Origin: Dyadobacter endophyticus
GTDB lineage: Bacteria; Bacteroidota; Bacteroidia; Cytophagales; Spirosomataceae
Assembly (NCBI RefSeq): GCF_014641595.1
Contig: NZ_BMIA01000001.1
Location: 186,001 to 250,000 of the forward strand
Length of the DNA stretch: 64,000 nt
Reading direction: 5' to 3'
Below the pieces are notes generated by a model that saw only the letters and a program-made list of their open reading frames with translations, was not told the origin of the DNA and did not search any database. A program made the translations under genes and the position numbers. This document shows positions 16,037-24,243 of the stretch, in pieces (within the stretch, counting starts at the first letter, position 1; each line of letters starts with the position of its first letter).

Positions 16037-17689
16037 ATGAAATATCTGACTTTACTAGCACTTATTTTGTCAGTTGCACGCGCCTTCGCAGGGATTTTTG
16101 ATCACAAAATAGCAATCGAAGGAGAGTCTTCCGTTTACAGCGTCGTCAATGGAAGATATTCCTTTTATGAAACAGGGCCGGATCGTTACACCGAATTTCG
16201 TGCCAATCGCACATACGGAGAATACCTGTCCCCACAAAAGATCAAATGGGACGTATCAAGTGGCCGGTGGGAGCTCAGGACATACAGAAACATTGGCGGC
16301 GCCATTTCTGAACAAGTTATGGCGATTTCCCGACATGCAAGCCGGTTGCTTATCGAGTCTGGTATAACTTACAAATTTCCTCCTCTCACCGGATGGACTT
16401 GCTCCCCTGTGCCAAATCCGTTAACCGCCTACATTCCAATCCAACTTACAAGTATCAGAAGTTATAAATATCAATATTGGGACGATCCTGCTGCCTGGTC
16501 TACCGGGTCTATACCTCGTAAATACGACGATGTGATTATCAATGGCTTTGTCCTCATAAGGTCGAATGCTTATTGCTATCAGCTTTTTGTTGGAAGGGAT
16601 TTTCTGCTCCGGTCCGAAGGGGCTGTAACGCTAAATGTGCTGGGCGATTTGGAGATTGTTCCGTGGGGGCGATTGAGCGTTCATGGCATTCGTTTCTGCG
16701 GAATGTCCCGCCAGTCACTTAAGGCAATCGCAGGGGGTGATCTCGTCTACAACCGCACCAATTTCGAGAATGTGGCTGTTGACAATCCCGCCGGGGTGGA
16801 ATTATATACGGGCAGTTCGTTTCATTTTGAAGAGAGGAGCGGTCCGACCGAGTGCACTTTCAGGTTTGTGAAGGGAAACTTGTTTGCGAGATCCTATTCG
16901 ATGGTCTTCGTTGAAAGAATTATGGGAGCTAGCAATCAGAATTTTTTTGTTTTAGAGGATAGCCCGACCCTCCTAAGTATTTTGGATACACGCCCCGATT
17001 TCAGCAGAACGTTTCCAGTAGGACCTACCCAGCACCTGTATACGCCTGCTACATTGACCAGTATTGAATCACCATTCAGGGGCGGCCGCGTTTCGGTTGG
17101 CGTTAACCGGGTGGCTGACAGCGGGACCGCGCCTGGAAGGGTCAACGTTGAATATCAATTGCCTGCCGGGCGATGGAACGTTTCGCTCGGTTGGGAACCG
17201 GCGGCTGAGTCATCGGGCTATCTTGCGGGCCTACCTGTTCAAATGAAGATGTGGCGTGGGGCATGGGAGCCTGTCGGTGATGCTGAAATTCCTTGGGGAG
17301 TATATCGGGACGGTCGTTATTTCTATTCTATTTATGAACCGGCAATTGTTTTGGACGCTGGAACCAGGTTTGGTTTGTTCCAGACAGCGACCACAGCGAC
17401 CACAGCGAAAATGTCAGCAATGGCGACCGATGACAAACCCAATCAGTTCAAGTCGACTAAACCATTTCCCAATCCGGCCGATAAAGGTGGTTTCAGGGTT
17501 TGGATTCCTAATGGAAAAACGGCAATGACCCTCACAGATAAGATGGGGATAAATGTCGAGATGAATGCCACCGCCGAAGCAGGTGGTATGATCCTGATCA
17601 AACCGTCCGAACAACTTCAAAAAGGCATCTACCTTCTCAACATCGAGCAGGCAGGCCAGCGCAAGACACACAGGATTTATTTCCATTAG
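16037..17689 (+). CDS. Secreted protein with T9SS C-terminal sorting tail
   Basis: 550 residues. A signal peptide (MKYLTLLALILSVARAFAG) leads a beta-rich body of no recognised family, with a G8- or beta-helix-like middle (DDVIINGFVLIRSNAYCY, about 168-185). A linker of Thr/Ala repeats (TATTATTAKMSAMAT, about 450-465) is followed by a type A T9SS tail (FPNPADKGGFRVWIP through GIYLLNIEQAGQRKTHRIYF). It should be exported through the outer membrane and anchored or released. A hairpin terminator follows directly, so it is monocistronic. Confidence 0.85.
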   Translation: MKYLTLLALILSVARAFAGIFDHKIAIEGESSVYSVVNGRYSFYETGPDRYTEFRANRTYGEYLSPQKIKWDVSSGRWELRTYRNIGGAISEQVMAISRHASRLLIESGITYKFPPLTGWTCSPVPNPLTAYIPIQLTSIRSYKYQYWDDPAAWSTGSIPRKYDDVIINGFVLIRSNAYCYQLFVGRDFLLRSEGAVTLNVLGDLEIVPWGRLSVHGIRFCGMSRQSLKAIAGGDLVYNRTNFENVAVDNPAGVELYTGSSFHFEERSGPTECTFRFVKGNLFARSYSMVFVERIMGASNQNFFVLEDSPTLLSILDTRPDFSRTFPVGPTQHLYTPATLTSIESPFRGGRVSVGVNRVADSGTAPGRVNVEYQLPAGRWNVSLGWEPAAESSGYLAGLPVQMKMWRGAWEPVGDAEIPWGVYRDGRYFYSIYEPAIVLDAGTRFGLFQTATTATTAKMSAMATDDKPNQFKSTKPFPNPADKGGFRVWIPNGKTAMTLTDKMGINVEMNATAEAGGMILIKPSEQLQKGIYLLNIEQAGQRKTHRIYFH

Positions 17690-17703
17690 GTTGATAGGTT
17701 AAT

Positions 17704-17739
17704 GAAGCCTTACCCTAAATGTAGGCTTCCCATTTTTAG
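17704..17739 (+). terminator. Rho-independent terminator after the T9SS protein gene
   Basis: GAAGCCT (17704-17710) pairs with AGGCTTC (17723-17729) and is followed by CCATTTTT. It lies 15 bases after the stop codon at 17689. Confidence 0.7.
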
Positions 17740-17751
17740 AGGAGCTGTGAT

Positions 17752-17943
17752 TTAGACTTCGTTGTTGATTGCAATGGTTAATTCTTCTTTTTTCATAGCA
17801 CTTTCTTTCAGCTGTATGCGCTTTTGATTTGGTGTTAGTCCCTTCAATGATCTGTGCGGATGCTTGACGGTAGAAGTTATCAGCCGGAACATTCTCTGAA
17901 AGTTGATGAATAATCGTTCCTGTTGAATCTTTTTTCCTTGCAT
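17752..17943 (-). pseudogene. IS3-family integrase (OrfB) C-terminal fragment
   Basis: The motif PHRSLKGLTPNQKRIQ is the tail of an IS3-type rve integrase. Just upstream on the minus strand the neighbouring frame reads ADNFYRQ, which would continue as FYRQHPHRSL if one base were removed, so the fragment also carries a frameshift. Nothing of the catalytic DDE core remains. It marks the left edge of a zone rich in broken genes. Confidence 0.65.
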
Positions 17944-18284
17944 GTACTGAAATTAACCAAAGCCGTGGTTTTAATCAATACTTCTAAATCCTTGACTGGA
18001 TCGTACAACATGGAAATTCCTCAAAGTGGGTTTAATCCCGATGAGTTGTGCAACAGTCACCAATTACGGAGGGTTTGTAAGAAAAATTTTGAAGACACTA
18101 CGGGAGAATGCAATGAAGTATTTCAGTATGCGCTACTAGAAGCTTTTTTCCTAATTTTGAAAGCCGAACAAAGGGTCTGGGCACCAGGGTGAGAGCTAGC
18201 ACCGGTTTTCGGTAGATCGATTTGAAATCCCTAGATTGCATTGTATCAATCGGATGTGCCAGTCAACATAAATCTAATTCAGAA

Positions 18285-18809
18285 ATGAAATTGATATCTT
18301 GCCTATTTTGCGTTGGACTAATGTTTGTCGCTGTCGATGCATTTGCTCAATCCGGCGCAGGGAGTAATGACAAGCAATATCTAGTCGGCTGGTTTGTCAG
18401 CAACGAAGAAACGAAGGCCGATATCGACACTTCCATAAGGGTACGTGAGCATAGCGTAGCGCAAATCCGCGACTTACTTTCAAAAATGGAGATGGTTGAC
18501 CAGCTGTATCGGGATAGCTTAATGAGTGTGCCTGGCACAGATAAACGTTACTTGGGTTATGTTTCAAAGCTGATAGTAAATGACAAAGCCAACCAGGCGA
18601 TTTTGACAAAGATTATAGCGCATATGGGCTGGCCAAAATTAAGCGTGGTTGGAAAGGAAGGAGTCAATGCTGCATGGATGATAGTATGGCATGCGAACAG
18701 GCCATATCAGGACCAATATTTCCCATTAATAAAAAAAGCATATCACTCCGGCGAAATTCCTGACGATCATTTCAGGACATTGGAAAAGGAACTCTCGAAA
18801 GCACCTTGA
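18285..18809 (+). CDS. Exported DUF6624-like protein
   Basis: 174 residues from the ATG at 18285, chosen because it gives a signal peptide (LISCLFCVGLMFVAVDAFAQ); the frame is open back to 18222. The C-terminal half has the pattern MGWPKLSVVGKEGVNAAWMI and VWHANRPYQDQYFPLIKKA, which is the core of the DUF6624 family (G-W-P ... AAW-IV-HA). The function is unknown. It is followed by other small secreted proteins on the same strand. Confidence 0.75.
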   Translation: MKLISCLFCVGLMFVAVDAFAQSGAGSNDKQYLVGWFVSNEETKADIDTSIRVREHSVAQIRDLLSKMEMVDQLYRDSLMSVPGTDKRYLGYVSKLIVNDKANQAILTKIIAHMGWPKLSVVGKEGVNAAWMIVWHANRPYQDQYFPLIKKAYHSGEIPDDHFRTLEKELSKAP

Positions 18810-18910
18810 AATTGGTGATGCTGTGTGCTTAGATATGATTTTTTGAAAGAGACTCTCTTCCAACGTTACAACAAGCGTAGGTGTCTTTTTGGAAAACAAA
18901 GTCTGAGCGT

Positions 18911-19207
18911 ATGAAGAGCCCTGCATTTAACAAATTGCCTTACCTCGTTTTGCTACTGGGTTTGTATGCCTGTCGCGATGCGCGGCCAGAGGAGAAAGCT
19001 GCATACATTGGCAGAGCAGATCCGTTGTTTTGTGGTTGGTGCGGTGGATGGTTTGTGACGGTTGATTCAATTACATACCGGGCGAATGTTTCCGAGCCGT
19101 ATAAGGGAGGGAATCAGGACGTGTGGATACGTTTTGAAAAAGATGAGAGCGACGGAGCGAAAAAACAAGGAAACTGGATCACCATATCCTCGATTCGTCC
19201 CAGATAA
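18911..19207 (+). CDS. Small lipoprotein, unknown function
   Basis: 98 residues from the ATG at 18911. The signal LPYLVLLLGLYAC gives a lipobox with Cys at about 21. The mature part has a short Cys pair (FCGWCGGWFVTVDSITYRA) and a basic end. No family is recognised. The frame is open upstream to 18881, but that would bury the lipoprotein signal. Confidence 0.65.
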   Translation: MKSPAFNKLPYLVLLLGLYACRDARPEEKAAYIGRADPLFCGWCGGWFVTVDSITYRANVSEPYKGGNQDVWIRFEKDESDGAKKQGNWITISSIRPR

Positions 19208-19219
19208 AATCACCAGACC

Positions 19220-19466
19220 ATGACAGTTCGAAAATTTTTACGCGCGCCATTTCTACTGCCGGTACTCATGGTGGTAGTAGCTTCAAGTTGCCACGGGGAC
19301 AAAGATCCTGATCCCAGCTGTCACGAGCAGCCCCGAAATGACTCAGGATGTTAATATTTACCACCCGGTTCGTGGTTGCAACGGCAAAACATATGGCAAC
19401 GAATGTGAAGCGCTCGCCCATGGAATTACTTCTTATCAAAACGGTGAATGTTCAGGATCCAAGTGA
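19220..19466 (+). pseudogene. Broken Kazal-type inhibitor lipoprotein
   Basis: Starts MTVRKFLRAPFLLPVLMVVV with lipobox SSC, then reaches SCHEQPRNDSGC and a TAA at about 19351. In the next frame the domain continues as HPVRGCNGKTYGNECEALAH to NGECSGSK and a stop at 19466. So one frameshift splits a Kazal domain, and the first Cys of the PVCG motif has become Arg. A second, intact Kazal domain is encoded 70 bases downstream. Confidence 0.75.
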
Positions 19467-19536
19467 TGATACTTGCTATTATCCAATGCTTGCATAGAAG
19501 ATCATAGTTGAAATATTTTTGACAAATAGCTAGTCA

Positions 19537-19722
19537 ATGAGCAACATCTTACGATTTGCATTAATGCCGGCTTGCCCTAGCTGTAAAGAGGATGCGCCGG
19601 AACCGCTTAATTGCCCGGATATTTACAGGCCGGTTTGCGGGTCGGACGGAAAGACATACGGGAATATTTGTGAAGCCCAGTATCATGGCATCATGTCCTA
19701 TACCAACGGAGAATGCTTGTAG
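19537..19722 (+). CDS. Small Kazal-type serine protease inhibitor domain protein
   Basis: 61 residues, nearly all one Kazal domain: CPDIYRPVCGSDGKTYGNIC followed by EAQYHGIMSYTNGEC. Kazal domains block serine proteases by a canonical loop. The N-terminus (MSNILRFALMPAC) may be a short lipoprotein signal, but the lipobox is weak (MPAC). It may be a shortened copy of the broken paralogue just upstream, so it is either a minimal functional gene or a remnant. Confidence 0.6.
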   Translation: MSNILRFALMPACPSCKEDAPEPLNCPDIYRPVCGSDGKTYGNICEAQYHGIMSYTNGECL

Positions 19723-19756
19723 CCTGTATTTTCTGTAAAAGCATATTTCACTTACT

Positions 19757-20035
19757 TTGCTGCAAACCTACCCGCAAGTCCCAGTGATCAACTATGACAA
19801 CGTCCAGCGCCAATTCGCCAGCGATGGCTTTTTTGTAATCAATGAGATTTTTACTGGTGACGAAGTTGAAATGTTGCTGCAAACCATTTCCAATGCCGAT
19901 GCCAGCAATGATACATTTCGTCAGAATGGCGACCTGTTCGCAATCAGGCAGTTTGTAAAAGAAATTCCGCAGATTCAACATCAGATTATTTCTTATCACA
20001 AAGCCGGTTTGAAGAAAAATGGAATCAGTTACTGA
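19757..20035 (+). pseudogene. Phytanoyl-CoA dioxygenase (PhyH)-like, N-terminal fragment
   Basis: About 90 residues match the start of PhyH-family Fe(II)/2-oxoglutarate oxygenases (FASDGFFVINEIFTGDEVEM and RQNGDLFAIRQFVKEIPQI). The iron-binding HxD...H part is absent because the frame ends at 20035, overlapping the end of the minus-strand cysteine hydrolase. Intact members are about 250-290 residues. No ATG start is available: the frame opens with TTG at 19757 and has a GTG at 19784. TTACTTTG at 19752-19759 resembles a -7 box. Confidence 0.65.
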
Positions 20036-20582
20036 GAACCTGTTGAAGGAACATGTGATAGGGCAAAACTTCAATTTTCCCTTTTGTTGGGATCATTTTC
20101 TTCCATACCCAATTGTAATGGTCAATCACCTGGCGTGCGTTCATATTTGGTCTGTTTCCAGTGGTATGACCGTCTTCGATGACTGTGATGTTATAATCCT
20201 TGGAAACTGCTGACTGAATCGTGGATTCAACACAGAAATCTGTGGCGCAGCCTGTAATGACCAATTCGTTAATGGCTAACAGGCCGAGCTTCTTTTGGAG
20301 TTCGGAGCGATAGAATACGTCATTGGCATATTTGTCAATGCGGATATCATCGGTATCAATTTTCAGATCGTCCAGCAATTCCCACTCCGTAGTAAAGGGC
20401 ACGAATTCGTTCATTGCGCTACCATCATGCTGAATAAATAACACGGGCCACGATTTCGCACGAAAAGCCGCAGTGAGCGAATTAATAATTTGCACGACGC
20501 CTTCCGTGTTATAACGAGGCGTGGCTTCTGTAAAAGAGCCCTTTTGCATGTCAATTATCAGGAGCGCTTTTCTGCTGATCAT
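20025..20582 (-). CDS. Cysteine hydrolase, isochorismatase family
   Basis: 185 residues, the normal size. The catalytic triad of the family is visible: Asp in LLIIDMQKG (about 11), Lys in RIDKYANDVFY (about 83) and Cys in GCATDFCVESTIQSA. No signal peptide is seen, so it is cytoplasmic. Relatives hydrolyse amides or vinyl ethers (nicotinamide, isochorismate, N-carbamoyl compounds); the substrate is not predictable. It follows the serine hydrolase gene on the same strand by 38 bases and may share its transcript. Confidence 0.88.
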   Translation of the reverse strand: MISRKALLIIDMQKGSFTEATPRYNTEGVVQIINSLTAAFRAKSWPVLFIQHDGSAMNEFVPFTTEWELLDDLKIDTDDIRIDKYANDVFYRSELQKKLGLLAINELVITGCATDFCVESTIQSAVSKDYNITVIEDGHTTGNRPNMNARQVIDHYNWVWKKMIPTKGKIEVLPYHMFLQQVLSN

Positions 20583-20620
20583 CTCGGTTGGTTTTAAGTA
20601 AGGTTATGAGCTGGTTCTAT

Positions 20621-21730
20621 TCAGGACTTCCAGAGTAAATCAATCAATTTTCTCCATTCGAAGTAATCGGAAAGCTCCCCATTCATCAAAATAATCAGAC
20701 CCTTTTTTGAAAACGGGTCGTAAAGCATGTAGGTGGATATACCGGGGCCATGCCCGCTATGGCTGTACGCGGGTGTCTCCGTGTTAAGCAAATACATAAA
20801 CCAGGTGTGAAACCCCAGGGTCATGTCCTTTGGCGTCAGGCTTTGCACTGACCTGGCTTCAATTACACGCTTACCATCATACGTTCCGTCGTTTGACCAG
20901 CAGGCAAGAAACTTCGCCAGATCACTTACCGTGCAGCGGAGCTGACCTGCGGGATAATCTGGATATTTGCCTTGGGGTAGTTTTTGATACTGGCCAAGTG
21001 AGTCTGAATACTGATAAGGTACTGCCAGTCGGTATGGTTCGAGCGTTTCTAAAAACCAACTGGTATGATGCATTTCAAGCGGAGCAAATAGATGCGTTTT
21101 GCAGTACTGATCGAATGGCATCTTCGCAATCCGTTCGACAAGATAACCTAGCAATGCAAAATCGATATTGGAATATTCGAACCTGCTACCCGGTTCGGCG
21201 CCGGCAAAATTCTTGTTTGCGTGATAGTGCTTGCCACCGGCAGATAGATAGTCTGCAAGAAATGTTCCCAATGGGATGTCGGCTCCCTTATATTGATTCT
21301 CCCAAAATGGGAGCAGGTAGTCCATATTATCGGCTATTGAGGAGCGATGCCGTAACAGTTGCCTGAACGTGATCGGAGCAGCTGGAAACGATGGATTGAC
21401 AACTTGAAACGGAAGGTACCGGTTAATGTCATCATCCAGCTTGAAGTATCCCTTTGCTTCGAGTTGCATAACCGCCGCGGCCGTTACTGTCTTAGAAATA
21501 GAGGCTATGTGAAAAACGGTTGAATCCGACACCGGTATTTTTTGCTCCATGTTTTGGAAGCCGTAATAGCGTGTCCAGGAAATCTTGCCATTTTCAACCT
21601 TTGCTGCGGCAAGGCCTGGAACATGCAGGTCTTTCAACTTCCCGATAATCAACGAATCAACCTTTGATGTCTGAGCATGAGCTAATCCAGCCAATAAGGA
21701 AAGTGCAACTAACAGCAAAGGACATTTCAT
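20621..21730 (-). CDS. Serine hydrolase, beta-lactamase/PBP class C fold, exported
   Basis: 369 residues from the ATG at 21730, which starts a clear signal peptide (CPLLLVALSLLAGLAHA). The active-site motifs of the fold are present: SISK (Ser-x-x-Lys, in FHIASISKTVTAAAVMQL), YSN (FEYSNIDFALLGY) and HSGHGPG in place of KTG. This points to an esterase, D-amino peptidase or carboxypeptidase activity in the periplasm rather than a true beta-lactamase. A cysteine hydrolase gene follows. Confidence 0.88.
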   Translation of the reverse strand: MKCPLLLVALSLLAGLAHAQTSKVDSLIIGKLKDLHVPGLAAAKVENGKISWTRYYGFQNMEQKIPVSDSTVFHIASISKTVTAAAVMQLEAKGYFKLDDDINRYLPFQVVNPSFPAAPITFRQLLRHRSSIADNMDYLLPFWENQYKGADIPLGTFLADYLSAGGKHYHANKNFAGAEPGSRFEYSNIDFALLGYLVERIAKMPFDQYCKTHLFAPLEMHHTSWFLETLEPYRLAVPYQYSDSLGQYQKLPQGKYPDYPAGQLRCTVSDLAKFLACWSNDGTYDGKRVIEARSVQSLTPKDMTLGFHTWFMYLLNTETPAYSHSGHGPGISTYMLYDPFSKKGLIILMNGELSDYFEWRKLIDLLWKS

Positions 21731-22010
21731 AAACTGCGGAATGAATGATACTTGAATGTGAGCCGAAGTTAACAATGCGATCAGTGCAAACGAAAGTTAC
21801 AAAGCAAAAAATGACGGTTGCAAGCCTGCACTCCGTCATCCGGCTTTTTAGCTGGCCACACGGCAGCCAGCCGCGCCTTAAACCGCCGGATGGGCTTACA
21901 ACCAAGGGGAGGAGCCCCGTCATTTTTCTTCGATCGATAGGCAGCGATTGCCCTGAGTACAAAGCTGGGGCGGCCCCGCCGGGCCAAAGCAACTTAAATG
22001 CCTTTCAATC
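21731..22010. other. GC-rich gene-free stretch
   Basis: No gene is seen. The right half is richer in G and C than its surroundings (for example GGGGCGGCCCCGCCGGGCC near 21967) and leads directly into an ArdA-like remnant. This resembles the non-coding DNA ahead of antirestriction genes in Bacteroidota conjugative elements, which is an inference. Confidence 0.3.
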
Positions 22011-22112
22011 ATGAGAAATCTCGAAAATGCTCCTAAAGTCTATGCGGGAACCTATGGTCAGTATAACAGTGGTTCGCCTTCCGGAAAGTGGTTTGACCTG
22101 CCAAAATTCTAA
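22011..22112 (+). pseudogene. ArdA-like antirestriction protein, N-terminal remnant
   Basis: A 33-codon frame starting with ATG at 22011 and ending in TAA at 22110-22112 encodes APKVYAGTYGQYNSGSPSGK followed by WFDLPKF. This is the conserved first block of ArdA (VYxGTYxxYNxGSxxGxWxDL). ArdA proteins are about 165-180 residues DNA mimics, so more than 80 percent is lost. It suggests that a conjugative element once occupied this place. Confidence 0.6.
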
Positions 22113-22409
22113 CGGAATTACCTCAACATCGCCACCTGAACAGTTGAAGCCTTCCATGGGATTGGAAGGTATGTACTTCTTTTTTGACTCCAATTTTGAC
22201 GATCTGGCGTGGCGTACTCATTTCACCTCTTTCCTCGCTGTAACTTCCGCTAGTGGTTTAGCGATGTGTAGCGTCAGGTATCCTCAGCAAAGGCGTCAGG
22301 GTTGAATTAAAGCGCACAGGCTTATCAAGTAAGCCGCATTTCAAATTTTCTCGCTTCAAGAAATAATACAAAATGTAAATATCAGTTACTTAGTAAACTA
22401 TCATATTCT
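22113..22409. other. Gene-free stretch after the ArdA remnant
   Basis: Short overlapping open frames on both strands have no recognisable domain. Nothing is called. Confidence 0.35.
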
Positions 22410-22808
22410 ATGTTGAAACGGTATATACTCATCATACTTGTGGCACTATCCGACACTGGCTGCAAACTCATAGACAATGTTGTCCCGAAGGTGGAAGAAT
22501 TTAGCTACGAACTTAATGCCCAGAAGGACACCTCATTTGTTATAAGAAGCAAAGGGCCAAAAACGCAGGCATCCTTTACAATCCAAGGCGAAATCAGCGA
22601 ACAGGCAAAATTAATTTGGGATAGCATGCCTCTTGATACAATAAAATATTCGTCACCGTTACCAGTAGCTACGAGAGAAATTGTAATTAATGCCGGGACT
22701 GTGGATACTACCAACACGCAGGAAAATTACAGCGGACTATTGTATGTTAAATACATGCCAAGCAACGGTTCAACATCAGGGATTTTGAAAGTGAAGGTAA
22801 AAATGTAA
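22410..22808 (+). CDS. Putative lipoprotein, unknown function
   Basis: 132 residues with a hydrophobic start (YILIILVALSDTGC). A lipobox-like Cys stands at 18, although Asp at -3 is unusual. The mature part looks beta-rich and ends in SGILKVKVKM. No family is recognised. It lies alone on the plus strand between remnants of other genes. Confidence 0.55.
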   Translation: MLKRYILIILVALSDTGCKLIDNVVPKVEEFSYELNAQKDTSFVIRSKGPKTQASFTIQGEISEQAKLIWDSMPLDTIKYSSPLPVATREIVINAGTVDTTNTQENYSGLLYVKYMPSNGSTSGILKVKVKM

Positions 22809-22887
22809 GTGGGAGCATAGCTACTTGCTTAATGCTAGTTCGTGACGAATTATTGATAGGTGATACGCTTATGCTTGATTGACCTCT

Positions 22888-23199
22888 TTATAAAACTAAC
22901 AGGGTCTGTCTTGAAAAATCGTCAGATATTTCATCCGTTGGAAATTCCGGTGAAACAGGTTCAGCACCACTTTGGGGGATACGTCCATTTCGTGTCAACA
23001 CCCGCAGTCGTAATAAATCAAATTTTGCTTTGCCATACATCGTTCGTTTGATTTTTACTTGCCCTTCCATTTGACCACTACTCCACTCGAATGATACAAT
23101 TCCTTCAAATGCTTCTGGAAGCATGTTTTGGATATGAGTAGACTTCCCTGCATCGTTCGGACCTGAGATTACCAGCAAGGTGGGTTCAGAATAATTCAT
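22888..23199 (-). pseudogene. P-loop (zeta-toxin/kinase-like) N-terminal fragment
   Basis: The reading from the ATG at 23199 begins SEPTLLVISGPNDAGKSTHI, a Walker A motif typical of zeta-toxin/AAA-type kinases of Bacteroidota, and continues to FEGIVSFEW. From about residue 38 on, similarity stops and the frame runs through unrelated sequence to 22888. The same frame is open upstream into a response-regulator remnant, so a naive gene call would give a meaningless 211-residue fusion. Confidence 0.5.
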
Positions 23200-23349
23200 A
23201 CTCCTTTCTGACGCGATCTGCTTCCGAACTAGGTTGCTTTGGCTTGGTTTACCAATGATTCGATTGATTGCCAATCCTCTTTTTCGAAACGCTCCGACGA
23301 GAATACCGATTCTAAGATTTCTTCTCGGAGCGTTATGTAAAGTGCATGC

Positions 23350-23660
23350 GAACTTATTCAGCAAAAAGAAATCTTCCATTTCAAAACTATCAGCTGCATA
23401 GTCCGGATACGCGGATATGAAAACACAAACGGGGATCTTCATCATTTTGCTGTGGAATTCCAGGCCATTCAACTCAGGCATATCGATGTCACTGAGCATC
23501 ACATCAACCGGCATTTGATTCACCGAAGAAAGTGCCTGCGTGGCCGACGAGAAAACTCCGGCAACATTCAGAAATGGATATTTTTCGCATATGACAGTGT
23601 CGTAAGACGGTCAATTTTGTCATCGTCGACAAAGATGCAGGATAGCTGCGGCCCAGACAT
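23350..23660 (-). pseudogene. Response regulator (LytTR type) receiver fragment, frameshifted
   Basis: Minus-strand reading from the ATG at 23660 gives MSGPQLSCIFVDDDKIDRLT, with the acidic pocket. A one-base shift near 23590 moves the frame, which continues as NQMPVDVMLSDIDMPELNGL (phospho-acceptor Asp) and VCVFISAYPDYAADSFEME. The conserved Lys region is degraded and the DNA-binding domain is missing. This is a dead gene fragment joined to the P-loop remnant. Confidence 0.65.
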
Positions 23661-23808
23661 TGTTAGAAGGCGAGTTTTCAGGCTAAAGATAATGAAAACC
23701 TGTTGTTCATCTATTTAAAATGCAGTTGAGCGATTCGTTGCGATTTGTGAATTCGGGATCTTATAGTTTTGACATGTCACAAAAAGATCACTAACAATAA
23801 AGACTTAA

Positions 23809-24216
23809 ATGAAAAATCTCACATTTATCTTTTTGATAGCATCGGGAGCTTTCACAACGTATGGACAATCTCCGGTGGGTAACTGGAAAATGCTCTCACA
23901 CATGGCCACCTATGAGGGGAAAGCCTTTGACTCACATGCCGCCTTGCTTAGTCAGCGTCCCTGCGCATCCAAAATCGTATATCGGATTACCTCAGACGGT
24001 AATTACCGCCTTGATGCTTCCGCTTCGGGCTGCGATGCCAGTTATGTCAATATCCAGCAGAGACTTTACTCAAAAAACGTGTGGAAAATAGATGGCTCAA
24101 AAATATTTATCGGCGGGAAGGAGGGCATCGGACATACGTATACCCTGACATTCTCCGGAAACAAGATGATCTGGAAAAGCGAGTACGGCGAGGTGATCAC
24201 CTATCAGAAACTTTGA
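23809..24216 (+). CDS. Secreted lipocalin-like protein
   Basis: 135 residues with signal peptide (NLTFIFLIASGAFTTYGQ). The mature domain opens with the lipocalin-like GNWKMLSHM and has alternating beta strands ending in MIWKSEYGEVITYQKL. Such domains bind small hydrophobic ligands or serve as scaffold; no ligand can be assigned. It is the first of five consecutive plus-strand genes for exported proteins, and the next gene starts 27 bases on. Confidence 0.7.
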   Translation: MKNLTFIFLIASGAFTTYGQSPVGNWKMLSHMATYEGKAFDSHAALLSQRPCASKIVYRITSDGNYRLDASASGCDASYVNIQQRLYSKNVWKIDGSKIFIGGKEGIGHTYTLTFSGNKMIWKSEYGEVITYQKL

Positions 24217-24243
24217 TTCAGAACAAAAACGCAACGACGTACT

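Noticed and set aside
17923..18192. Open frame of 89 codons on the plus strand
   Set aside because: No recognised domain, and it starts inside the IS3 remnant.
20621..21730. True beta-lactamase resistance gene
   Set aside because: The HSGHGPG in place of KTG and overall pattern fit the wider esterase/peptidase branch of the fold, not a dedicated class C enzyme.
22888..23523. A possible receiver-ATPase fusion protein of 211 residues
   Set aside because: The receiver part is frameshifted upstream and lacks its end; the P-loop part lacks its remainder. It is a junction of two remnants.
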